Shown here: positions 25,880-33,688 of the stretch, piece after piece
How the letters are laid out: each line of letters begins with the position of its first letter
How positions within the stretch are numbered: position 1 is the first letter of the stretch
NCBI GenBank assembly: GCA_016744435.1
Contig: JADGEJ010000014.1
Span: 1-64,000 of the forward strand
Source of the DNA: Lentibacter sp.
Lineage (GTDB): Bacteria > Pseudomonadota > Alphaproteobacteria > Rhodobacterales > Rhodobacteraceae
Length of the DNA: 64,000 nt
Direction of reading: 5' to 3'
Program-made: the position numbers and the translations under genes
Notes under the pieces: model-generated
Database searches by the model: none
Seen by the model: only the letters and a program-made list of their open reading frames with translations
Told to the model about the DNA's origin: nothing

Positions 25880-27933
25880 ACCTTGGTATCGCGTTTGATC
25901 CGCTTGTGAGCTGGCTTGTCCTGTGGGTTTTGGCAGCGGTTTCGGTTGCGGCGGTTGGGCTGGCCGCTTGGAAAGGTTTGCAAGGCGCATGGCTAAGGGC
26001 TTTGGCGGCGCTTCTGGTTTTGGGCGTGCTTGCCGGGCCTGTTTTGCAAAACGAAGAACGCGCGCCACTGAGCGATATTGTGTTTGTGCTCACGGACGAA
26101 AGCGCGAGCCAGCGGTTGTCTGATCGTGCTGAGCAGACATCGGATCTGCGAAGCAGGCTTGTGGCCCGGTTGAAGGCGCGCGCCAATACTGAGCTGCGCG
26201 AAATAACCCTGCCTGATGCGCCTGACGATCAGGGCACCAATGCGATGACATTGTTGGCACAGGCCGTGGCCGAAGAGCCGCGCAACCGCATTGCTGGCGC
26301 AGTCATTATAAGCGATGGCGTCATCCATGATATGGAGCTTGCGCCAAACTTCCCTGCGCCTGTGCATTTGCTGCGCACTGGGCGTGCCGCCGATTGGGAC
26401 AGGCGGCTGATAGTTGAGAACGCGCCCGCGTTTGCCATTATCGGAGAGCCGATTGAGCTTACTTTGAAGGTTGAAAACCAAGGTGCGTTTCCGGAGGGCG
26501 AGACCCATACAAAGCTTACGATAACTGTCGGTGCCGCTGAGCCGATGGCTTTTGATGTGCCGATAGGGCGCGAGATCAGGCTGCCTGTCACGCTGACTCA
26601 TGGGGGGCGCAACTTGCTGAAGTTTGACATCCCAGAGGCAGAGGGCGAGATCACGGCCCGCAACAACTCCTATTTGCTTGAAATCAACGGAGTGCGCGAC
26701 AGGTTGCGCGTTTTGCTGGTTTCGGGCGAGCCGCACGCTGGCGGGCGCACCTGGCGCAACTTGCTCAAGTCTGACAGCTCGGTTGATCTGGTGCATTTTA
26801 CCATTCTACGCCCGCCCGAAAAGCACGATGGCGTGCCTGTTGGCGAGCTATCTCTCATCGCGTTTCCGACGCGTGAGCTGTTTGTTGAGAAAATCACTGA
26901 CTTTGATCTGATCATCTTTGACCGCTACAAGCGCCGCGGTATTTTGCCCTCGCTCTACCTTGAAAACATCCGTGACTATGTGCGCGATGGTGGTGCTGTG
27001 CTGGTGGCTGCGGGGCCTGACTATGCTTCAGCTGACAGCATTTACCGCTCACCATTGGGAGAAATTTTGCCCGGCAAACCTACGGCGCGTGTTATCGAAC
27101 AAGCCTTTATGCCTGTGGTGACAGAGCTTGGCGCGCGCCACCCTGTTACCCGAAAATTGAGCGTCGAGGAAGTTGCTGAAGGCGCGAGTTGGGGCCGTTG
27201 GATGCGCCAGATCGAGGTTGAGCAAACCTCTGGTGATATCGTTATGACTGGGTTGGAAGAAAAGCCGCTTCTTATTCTTGATCATATCGAAACGGGGCGG
27301 GTTGCCTTGCTTGCCTCGGATCAGGCTTGGCTTTGGGCGCGCGGTTATGAAGGCGGCGGGCCACAGTTGGAATTGCTGCGCAGACTTTCACACTGGATGA
27401 TGAAAGAACCTGAGCTTGAAGAGGAAGCGCTGACGGCCGAGCCAATAGAGGGTGGCTTGAAGATCACTCGGCGTAGCTTGCAAGCAGAGCCGGGGCAAGT
27501 TGAGCTGACGAGCCCGACAGGCGAGGTGAGCCAGCACACGTTAAGCGAAGTTTCTCCCGGCGTCTTTGAGACGACGGTTCTGAGCGACGAGCCGGGTCTG
27601 TATCGGATGGTGAGCGACAACCTGTCTTCGGTGGCGGGGCTTGGGCCGGCCTCGCCACGCGAGTTCGTATCAACTATTGCCACCAACCTGCTTTTGGAGC
27701 CTTTGCTTGAGGCAACAGGCGGCGGGGCATTTGTGGCCGAGCAGGGCATGCCATCTGTGCGCAACGTGCGTGCGGGGCGGAATGCAGCAGGCGCGAGCTG
27801 GATGGGGCTCACGCCGCGAAATGCTTACGAAACAGTGGCTGTGCGGCAGTTTCCTTTGATGCCGCCATGGCTTGCACTGGCATTGTTTGCTTTGTTCATT
27901 GTCGCGGGTTGGCTGCGTGAGGGGCGTCGGTAG
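25876..27933 (+). CDS. Large membrane protein with GATase1-like domain
   Basis: A 685-residue protein with membrane spans near the N-terminus (about residues 10-30 and 37-55) and one at the extreme C-terminus (WLALALFALFIVAGWL). The large periplasmic region contains a CARDB-like beta domain (around residues 180-270) and a class I glutamine-amidotransferase-like fold (VLLVSGEPHAG and YVRDGGAVLVAAGP) lacking an obvious catalytic Cys. It is the last gene of the moxR operon. Three bases separate it from convergent fliP. Function unknown. Confidence 0.8.
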   Translation: MNLGIAFDPLVSWLVLWVLAAVSVAAVGLAAWKGLQGAWLRALAALLVLGVLAGPVLQNEERAPLSDIVFVLTDESASQRLSDRAEQTSDLRSRLVARLKARANTELREITLPDAPDDQGTNAMTLLAQAVAEEPRNRIAGAVIISDGVIHDMELAPNFPAPVHLLRTGRAADWDRRLIVENAPAFAIIGEPIELTLKVENQGAFPEGETHTKLTITVGAAEPMAFDVPIGREIRLPVTLTHGGRNLLKFDIPEAEGEITARNNSYLLEINGVRDRLRVLLVSGEPHAGGRTWRNLLKSDSSVDLVHFTILRPPEKHDGVPVGELSLIAFPTRELFVEKITDFDLIIFDRYKRRGILPSLYLENIRDYVRDGGAVLVAAGPDYASADSIYRSPLGEILPGKPTARVIEQAFMPVVTELGARHPVTRKLSVEEVAEGASWGRWMRQIEVEQTSGDIVMTGLEEKPLLILDHIETGRVALLASDQAWLWARGYEGGGPQLELLRRLSHWMMKEPELEEEALTAEPIEGGLKITRRSLQAEPGQVELTSPTGEVSQHTLSEVSPGVFETTVLSDEPGLYRMVSDNLSSVAGLGPASPREFVSTIATNLLLEPLLEATGGGAFVAEQGMPSVRNVRAGRNAAGASWMGLTPRNAYETVAVRQFPLMPPWLALALFALFIVAGWLREGRR

Positions 27934-27936
27934 CGG

Positions 27937-28680
27937 CTAGAAGTAGCTGCGTACCAGTCCTTCCGAAAGAAGCCGCCACCCGTCGGCCAAAACAAAGAAT
28001 GACAGTTTGAACGGTAGCGAAACCACGGCTGGTGGCACCATCATCATCCCCATCGACATAAGGATCGCGGCGACGACCAAATCGATGATGAGAAACGGAA
28101 TGAAGATGAGAAATCCGATCTGAAATGCACGGGAAACCTCGGAGAGCATAAAGCTTGGAATAAGTACTGACAGAGGCGCATCGGCATTGGGGCTCAGCGA
28201 GGGCATGTCTGGGCGCAGCGCGGCGATTGAGGCAAAGGTTTCGGCCTCGATACGCCCAAGCATGAAGCTGCGGAAGGGGGCAACCGTTTTTGGGAAAGCC
28301 TCCTCCATCGTCAGTTCTTCTTTGGTGAGCGGTTCAATTCCGTCCTTCCACGCCTGCATGAAGACTGGCTCCATGATGAAGTAGGTCAAAAACATCGCGA
28401 GGCTAACGATTAGCATGTTGGGAGGTGACTGTTGCAAGCCGATGGCTTGGCGCAAGATTGAAAACACTGTGACCAGAAACGGGAAGCAAGTCACCATAAT
28501 CGCCAGTCCGGGCGCTACGCTCAAGACGGTTATTAGGGCGATCAACTGGATAGAGCGCCCAGAAAGTGAACTGCCTTCGCCGAGCGAGATTGAAAGTTCT
28601 TGCGCGACTGCCGCATTGGGCAGCGACAGAAAACCAACTGCCAAGGCAAATAACATCAGGCATGTGGCGTTGAACTTCAT
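27937..28680 (-). CDS. fliP: Flagellar export gate protein FliP
   Basis: A 247-residue core subunit of the type III export channel. A signal peptide (MKFNATCLMLFALAVGFLS) is followed by the family core with ITVLSVAPGLAIMVTCFPF and IGLQQSPPNMLIVSLAMFL. The C-terminal spans include FLIIDLVVAAILMSMGMMMV and PFKLSFFVLADGW. It is last in the minus-strand operon fliF-fliH-fliN-fliP; its start overlaps the fliN stop by four bases. Confidence 0.97.
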   Translation of the reverse strand: MKFNATCLMLFALAVGFLSLPNAAVAQELSISLGEGSSLSGRSIQLIALITVLSVAPGLAIMVTCFPFLVTVFSILRQAIGLQQSPPNMLIVSLAMFLTYFIMEPVFMQAWKDGIEPLTKEELTMEEAFPKTVAPFRSFMLGRIEAETFASIAALRPDMPSLSPNADAPLSVLIPSFMLSEVSRAFQIGFLIFIPFLIIDLVVAAILMSMGMMMVPPAVVSLPFKLSFFVLADGWRLLSEGLVRSYF

Positions 28681-28976
28681 CCCAATTGGTGTCCGGGTTC
28701 GGCGATTTCTGTCAGCCGGACTGCGAGTTGCCCAGCATTTTCGCCTTCAAGCTCTTCAAGTTCTCCGCGTGCGACGAGACGGTCACCGACGAACAGTTCG
28801 ACGGGGTCGTCAACGCGGGTGTCTAGCGGCAAAACGGCGTTCTCGCCAAGTGTCAGAAGATCTTTGATAAGTGGGCGCGCTTTCCCAACCGAAATGGTGA
28901 TTTCGATTGGCACGGTCGCGAAAAGGCCAGAGTTCTTTTCAGCTGTTTGCTCGTCATTGTCTTGGGGCTCAGGCAT
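28677..28976 (-). CDS. fliN: Flagellar motor switch protein FliN
   Basis: A short C-ring subunit of 99 residues with one SpoA domain (IEITISVGKARPLIKDLLTL then DDPVELFVGDRLVARGELEE). ATG 28976 is chosen because AAGGAG stands 8 bases upstream, and it overlaps the fliH stop (ATGCCTGA). The longer frame from 29015 lacks such a signal. Partners FliM and FliG are not encoded in the window. Confidence 0.92.
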   Translation of the reverse strand: MPEPQDNDEQTAEKNSGLFATVPIEITISVGKARPLIKDLLTLGENAVLPLDTRVDDPVELFVGDRLVARGELEELEGENAGQLAVRLTEIAEPGHQLG

Positions 28977-29565
28977 GCTGGGGCTCCTTCTTGAGTTCAG
29001 AGAAGAATTCGTCAACTGCGGTCTTCATTTTGCTGCTCAATGCATCCATGTCGATCTGGCGCTCCTCATTGGCAAAGCGCAGCGTGATTTGCCCTTCGCT
29101 GAACGCCATATCGCTGGTGATCCGTGTTTGCATGGCAGGGTCATCCTCGACCAAAGCTGCGAGGCGAGCCTCTTGGCTTGGGTGGCAGGTGATTTCCAGC
29201 GGGTTTCCCGCATGTGAACGCGCGACTTGTAAGATTTGCTCTTTGAGCGTCAGCCCGAGGCTATCGTGAGCAAGCTGCGGTAGCGTCACCTCGACAATTT
29301 GTCGGAACAGCGGCTCGAGTGATTTCACAATCGCGGTGTAGGCCTCTTGGTAGGTGAACGAGAGCTCACGCAGCGTGTTCTTAAACTCTGTTTCGGCGTC
29401 ATCTTCTGATTGCGTGTGGGAGCGCGCGCAATCATCCCAACCAGCGGTGTAGCCGCGCTCATAAATGGCGAGCTCCTTGTCGGCGCGCGAATCCTCTCCG
29501 GCTTCCGAGAGATCGGTGGACAGTGCTGAGGTGTTAAAGGTTTCTAGCAGGTGCGAGATAGTCAT
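28969..29565 (-). CDS. fliH: Flagellar assembly protein FliH (ATPase regulator)
   Basis: A 198-residue protein that links the FliI ATPase to the C ring. The pattern is an acidic N-terminus, a central helix (about residues 50-110) and the C-terminal HrpE/YscL-like region with QIVEVTLPQLAHDSL and GQITLRFANEERQIDMD. Identification rests on this architecture and on its place between fliF and fliN. Start ATG shares one base with the fliF stop (TGATG). Confidence 0.82.
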   Translation of the reverse strand: MTISHLLETFNTSALSTDLSEAGEDSRADKELAIYERGYTAGWDDCARSHTQSEDDAETEFKNTLRELSFTYQEAYTAIVKSLEPLFRQIVEVTLPQLAHDSLGLTLKEQILQVARSHAGNPLEITCHPSQEARLAALVEDDPAMQTRITSDMAFSEGQITLRFANEERQIDMDALSSKMKTAVDEFFSELKKEPQHA

Positions 29566-31151
29566 CAGGCGCTCTCCTCTTTATTTTCAAGCCAGTTGCG
29601 CAAAATTTCTACTGTTTCGTCCTGACGCTCGCCAATTAGGGTTCGAAGTCGCTCAACCGGATCTTGCGTCGTCTCGGTTGCTGACAGGCCAGTTGCGGCT
29701 TCAAAGCCTTGCGAGGCTAATGCTGGAAGTGAGCTGTCGTCGATCTCACCGTCGAGTGCTGGAGCCGCTGAGTTGGGCAAGGGAAGCGGTGGTGCAGGCA
29801 GCTCGGCAGGCTTGGGGTTGGTCAGGATCGGGCGCAAAACAAACAAGCCAAGAACCAGCGAAACCAGCGCCAGAACCGCCATTTGAATGAGCGACATAGC
29901 ATCAAGGCCCCAGCCACTGAAGAGAGAGGATTGCGCCTCGGTTCCCAAGGACTCTAGTGGCTGGAACTGCAGTGACTTGATCGTAATGACATCGCCGCGT
30001 GCCTCGCTGAAGCCAACCGCAGAGCTGACAAGTTCCTTGAGGTCAGCGAGCTCAGCGGCTGTACGTGGCTCAAACGTGGTTTCTCCTGTTTCGCTGGTTA
30101 CGGCGGTGCCATTGACTAGCACCGCGACGCTCATTCTTTTGATAGCCCCTGGCGCGCGTAAAACTTCGCGGTACGTTTCGGAGACTTCATAGTTAACGCG
30201 CTCGCGTGTCTCGGTGTTCTGGCTCGAGTTACTGTCAGATCCGCCAGCTGCTCCATCGGGCAAGTTTGAGGCCACAGTAACTGCACCGCCACCCGAATCA
30301 GTGGAGTTGCCCGAGCGCTCCTCAGTGTCGGTGCTTATCGCGACGCGACTCTCAGGATCGATCCTTGTTTCTCGAATGGATTCCGTTTCCGTTACGGTAT
30401 CGACACTGATCTCGATCACGGCATTGCCATGCCCAACACGGGCTTCTAGCAAGTTCTGGACTTTGTTCCGCAGAGTTTCGGCTTTGTCGTGTCCGGCTTC
30501 GGCGGTTGTTGTTTCATCGGCAGCGCCGATCAGGCCGCCTTTACTGTCGATGACGGAAACATTTTCGGCAGGTAGCCCGGCAACTGCTGAGGCGATCAGG
30601 TATCTGAGGGCCTTCGCGTGCTTGGCGGGCAGGCCCCCATCAACGGAGGTAACTGAAACCGATGCCGTCGGCTCGGCATTCTTCTGGAAGGGGTTGCGGC
30701 CGCTATTGGCAATATGCACGCGCGCTGATGAGATGAGCGGGCTGGCAGCGATCGTACGCGCCAGCTCTCCCTCCTTGGCGCGCCAATAGGCCGCGTCAAA
30801 CATTTGCGAAGTGGTGCCGAAGCCGGTGAGATTGTCGAGCAGTTCATAGCCCTTTGATGAGCTGGCTGGCAGGCCCTCGCTGGCAAGCGTCATGCGAAGT
30901 GCGTCGCGTTGCGCAGCTTCCACAAAGATCGAGCCACCGCGCACGTCATACTGCATGCCACGCTGTTCAAGAGCCTGAACAATTTCGCCCGCTTGGCCCG
31001 ATTCGAGCCCCGTATACAGCAAGGTAAGACTGGGCTTTGAGGCGAGGTTCGTCATCGCTAGGATTGCGGCGAACATGCCCGCAGCCGCCAGCCCTGCAAT
31101 GATTTTGCGCCGTGTGTCTGCCGATGCAAATACGTTCTGTAACTGCTCCAA
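29565..31151 (-). CDS. fliF: Flagellar MS-ring protein FliF
   Basis: The 528-residue membrane ring on which the motor is built. The N-terminal span (IIAGLAAAGMFAAILAMTNLA) is followed by the YscJ-type domain with TLLYTGLESGQAGEIVQALE and FFKKN-like positions, then the ring-building motif. A second span is at about residues 425-447 of the product. The frame is open to an ATG at 31196 with a poor ribosome-binding site. TTG 31151 has AGGAGAGG just upstream and gives the family N-terminus (LEQLQNVFASADTRRK), so I prefer it. First gene of the fliF-fliH-fliN-fliP operon. Confidence 0.93.
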   Translation of the reverse strand: MEQLQNVFASADTRRKIIAGLAAAGMFAAILAMTNLASKPSLTLLYTGLESGQAGEIVQALEQRGMQYDVRGGSIFVEAAQRDALRMTLASEGLPASSSKGYELLDNLTGFGTTSQMFDAAYWRAKEGELARTIAASPLISSARVHIANSGRNPFQKNAEPTASVSVTSVDGGLPAKHAKALRYLIASAVAGLPAENVSVIDSKGGLIGAADETTTAEAGHDKAETLRNKVQNLLEARVGHGNAVIEISVDTVTETESIRETRIDPESRVAISTDTEERSGNSTDSGGGAVTVASNLPDGAAGGSDSNSSQNTETRERVNYEVSETYREVLRAPGAIKRMSVAVLVNGTAVTSETGETTFEPRTAAELADLKELVSSAVGFSEARGDVITIKSLQFQPLESLGTEAQSSLFSGWGLDAMSLIQMAVLALVSLVLGLFVLRPILTNPKPAELPAPPLPLPNSAAPALDGEIDDSSLPALASQGFEAATGLSATETTQDPVERLRTLIGERQDETVEILRNWLENKEESA

Positions 31152-31212
31152 GTCTGCCTCTCCTGTGTTCAGGGCTTCTGCCCGATCTACAATCATGTTT
31201 CGCCGATCAGCC

Positions 31213-31227
31213 TTAACAATCGGTTAG
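31213..31227 (+). promoter_or_regulatory. CtrA-box-like site between divergent fliF and fliL operons
   Basis: TTAA-CAATCGG-TTAG is a 7-of-8 match to TTAA-N7-TTAA and lies where it could serve both divergent operons (fliF minus, fliL plus). The same half-site order recurs before flagellin and flgJ. Confidence 0.6.
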
Positions 31228-31272
31228 GGCGGATCGGGTTATACAGGATTTGCAAAATTTGGAGTGAGTCCG

Positions 31273-31758
31273 ATGGAAGAAACCGAAGAGCAGGCAGAAG
31301 AGGCGCCTAAAAAGAAATCTAAGTTACCGCTCATCATTGGCGTTGTTTTGATGCTTGTGGGCGGCGGCGGCGGGTTTTTTGCGGTGTATTCAGGAATGCT
31401 GTTTGGCCAAGAAACGCACGCGGAAGAGGCGCCTGATACCCCGGTTAAAGACATGCCCGATATCGCGTTTGTGGAACTCGCACCGATGACAGTTTCATTG
31501 CTGGAAAATGGCCAGAGCAGGCATTTGCGCTTTCAAGCCCAACTTGAAACACCTGGCCAATTTCAGGGAGACGTCGAGAAGTTGTTGCCGCGAATCGTCG
31601 ATGTTTTGAACAGCTATTTACGCGCGGTCGAACTTGAAGATCTGAAAGACGCGGCGGCACTTGTAAAATTGCGAGCACAAATGCTGAGACGGGTTCAGAT
31701 TGTGGTTGGTGACGGGCGGATCAACGATTTGTTGATCATGGAATTTGTGCTGAACTGA
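31273..31758 (+). CDS. fliL: Flagellar basal-body protein FliL
   Basis: A 161-residue single-span inner-membrane protein that surrounds and supports the stator. An acidic/lysine cytoplasmic N-terminus is followed by the span LPLIIGVVLMLVGGGGGFFAV. The periplasmic stomatin-like domain contains LRFQAQLETPGQFQGDVEKL and ends VQIVVGDGRINDLLIMEFVLN. ATG 31273 is chosen because GGAG lies 8 bases upstream; a GTG at 31264 is possible. First gene of the long operon running to 41173. A second, more divergent FliL is encoded at 41179. Confidence 0.93.
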   Translation: MEETEEQAEEAPKKKSKLPLIIGVVLMLVGGGGGFFAVYSGMLFGQETHAEEAPDTPVKDMPDIAFVELAPMTVSLLENGQSRHLRFQAQLETPGQFQGDVEKLLPRIVDVLNSYLRAVELEDLKDAAALVKLRAQMLRRVQIVVGDGRINDLLIMEFVLN

Positions 31759-31768
31759 GGAAGATAAT

Positions 31769-32173
31769 ATGGATTTGGTTGCTGATATACTACTGGTATC
31801 TGGTGCGCTTGGTGCCGGAGTTTATTGTTTTGTCCTAGCGCGACGTTTGGCGCGGTTTAATGACTTGGAGAATGGCGTTGGCGGGGCGGTTGCTATCTTG
31901 TCGGCGCAGGTTGACGATTTGACCAAGACGTTGGCTGCGGCGCGACAGACAGCGACAGCCTCTACACAGTCTCTTGATGGGTTGACGGACCGTGCCGAGA
32001 ATGTTGCAAAACGGCTCGAGTTGATGGTCGCGTCAATGCATGACTTGCCGGAGCAGCCACGTGCGCAACCAGTGCAGCCACAGGCCCAACAAGGCGCTGC
32101 AACAGCGCCCGCTGCCGTGCCTGCGCCCGAACCCGTTTTCATGCGCCGCCCAGTTGAGGAGCGCACGCAATGA
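31769..32173 (+). CDS. Small membrane protein, DUF6468/PflI-like
   Basis: A 134-residue bitopic protein. An N-terminal span (about residues 2-22, ADILLVSGALGAGVYCFVLA) is followed by a coiled segment (SAQVDDLTKTLAAARQTATA) and a Pro/Ala/Gln-rich tail. This layout and its place straight after fliL resemble the DUF6468 proteins and Caulobacter PflI, which affects flagellum positioning. The match is by architecture and context only. Its stop overlaps the start of the next gene (ATGA). Confidence 0.6.
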   Translation: MDLVADILLVSGALGAGVYCFVLARRLARFNDLENGVGGAVAILSAQVDDLTKTLAAARQTATASTQSLDGLTDRAENVAKRLELMVASMHDLPEQPRAQPVQPQAQQGAATAPAAVPAPEPVFMRRPVEERTQ

Positions 32174-32763
32174 AGGCCAAGTCGAAAACTCCCAAGTCTT
32201 CACGCCCGACGCGCGGTACGCTGATAGCCATCGCTGCTTTACTGCTTGGCTCGGTTGTTGTTCGGATCGGATCAAATGCAGGCCAAGCCTTTGCCCGTGA
32301 CAATGCACCTGAAACCCATGTTGCTGAAAAACCCTCACAAGAGTGCGAGGCGGCGGGTGATCTGGGCGGTGTTCTTGAGGCTCTACAGGAGCGTGAAAAG
32401 AGGCTTGAAACGCGCGAATTGCAGATCAAGTCGCGTATGCAAGCGCTCTCGGTAGCGGACCAAAAGATCGAGCAAAAATTAGCAGCCCTGACACAGGCCG
32501 AAGCTCAGTTGAAACAAACCTTGGCGATAGCTGACACTGCCGCAGAAGATGATCTTTCGCGCCTGACAACAGTCTACGAAAGCATGAAGCCCAAAGATGC
32601 ATCGGCTTTGTTTGAGCAGATGGATCCAGAGTTTTCAGCTGGATTTTTGGGCCGCATGAAGCCCAGTTCAGCGGCCTCAATACTGGCCGGTTTGACGGCT
32701 GAGCGCGCATATTCAATCAGTGTAATTCTTGCAGGTCGAAACGCAAATGTTCCCAAGGAGTGA
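32170..32763 (+). CDS. MotE-like protein (MgtE N-terminal-like domain)
   Basis: A 197-residue protein with an N-terminal membrane anchor (TLIAIAALLLGSVVVRIG), a central coiled coil (about residues 70-120, EALQEREKRLETRELQIKSR) and a C-terminal MgtE_N-like helical domain (YESMKPKDASALFEQMDPEF then MKPSSAASILAGL). This is the architecture of MotE, a periplasmic chaperone for MotC in rhizobia. Here it precedes motA and the AMIN/helical-repeat protein, so that protein may be its client. The client is inferred. Confidence 0.8.
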   Translation: MKAKSKTPKSSRPTRGTLIAIAALLLGSVVVRIGSNAGQAFARDNAPETHVAEKPSQECEAAGDLGGVLEALQEREKRLETRELQIKSRMQALSVADQKIEQKLAALTQAEAQLKQTLAIADTAAEDDLSRLTTVYESMKPKDASALFEQMDPEFSAGFLGRMKPSSAASILAGLTAERAYSISVILAGRNANVPKE

Positions 32764-32818
32764 GGCCTTTTTTAACACCTTCCAGTTAAAGTGAAAAAAA
32801 CGATTGAGGTGCGTGTAG

Positions 32819-33688
32819 ATGGTCGGCTTAATAGGCATTGCAGTTATTTTCATCATGGTTTTCGGGGGCTACATTCTAGCTGGCGGGAAACTAGGTATCA
32901 TTCTCAAATCGCTGCCTTTTGAGATGATGATGATTGGTGGGGCCGCTGCAGGGGCGTTTTTGATCTCCAATGATATGGCCGCTGTCAAGCATACGCTCAA
33001 AGACCTTGGGAAAGTCTTCAAAGGCCCGAAATGGAAGCATGAAGACTACAAAGACTTATTGTGTCTCCTTTTTGAGCTGATCAGGCTTGCGCGTGCAAAC
33101 CCAGTCGCGATCGAGGAACATATCGAAGCGCCAGAAGAGTCGTCGATTTTCTCCAAGTATCCGAAGATACTGACAGACAAGGAAGCCGTTCACTTGATCG
33201 CGGATACAATGCGCTCGGCGTCGATGAACTATGATGACCCCCATCAGGTTGAAGAGGTTCTGGAAAAGCGAATTGAGGCCAATTTGCACCATGCTATGCA
33301 CTCAAGCCATGCTTTACAGACGGTTGCTGACGGCCTCCCTGCGCTGGGAATTGTTGCCGCGGTTCTCGGCGTGATCAAAACAATGGCTTCGATTGATCAG
33401 CCGCCTGAAATCCTGGGTAAGATGATCGGTGGCGCTCTTGTGGGAACGTTCTTGGGAGTTTTCCTTGCCTACGGGTTGGTCGGCCCGTTTTCTGTAAAGG
33501 TAAAGGATGTCACGGAAGAAGATGGTCACTTCTATCAGTTGATCCGAGAGGTGTTGGTCGCGAACCTCCACAATCACGCAACCAATATCTGCATTGAGGT
33601 TGGACGTCAAAACACTCCGTCACATTGCCGGCCAAGTTTCGGCGAATTGGAAGAAGCGCTGAAAGCGCTCAAACAGGAGGCAGCTTGA
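32819..33688 (+). CDS. motA: Flagellar motor stator protein MotA
   Basis: A 289-residue four-span stator subunit. It has the N-terminal GLIGIAVIFIMVFGGYILAG, a large cytoplasmic loop (about residues 60-165) that contacts FliG, and the paired C-terminal spans DGLPALGIVAAVLGVIKTM and GKMIGGALVGTFLGVFLAYG, with the conserved prolines next to the channel. Its partner motB is 18 kb upstream. The stop overlaps the start of the AMIN-protein gene (TGATG). Confidence 0.97.
   Translation: MVGLIGIAVIFIMVFGGYILAGGKLGIILKSLPFEMMMIGGAAAGAFLISNDMAAVKHTLKDLGKVFKGPKWKHEDYKDLLCLLFELIRLARANPVAIEEHIEAPEESSIFSKYPKILTDKEAVHLIADTMRSASMNYDDPHQVEEVLEKRIEANLHHAMHSSHALQTVADGLPALGIVAAVLGVIKTMASIDQPPEILGKMIGGALVGTFLGVFLAYGLVGPFSVKVKDVTEEDGHFYQLIREVLVANLHNHATNICIEVGRQNTPSHCRPSFGELEEALKALKQEAA

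Noticed and set aside
27933..27950. Stem-loop GCGGCTA-GAAG-TAGCTGC over the stops of the moxR operon and fliP
   Set aside because: Contains a G-U pair, lies in coding sequence of both genes and lacks T-runs; may be chance.
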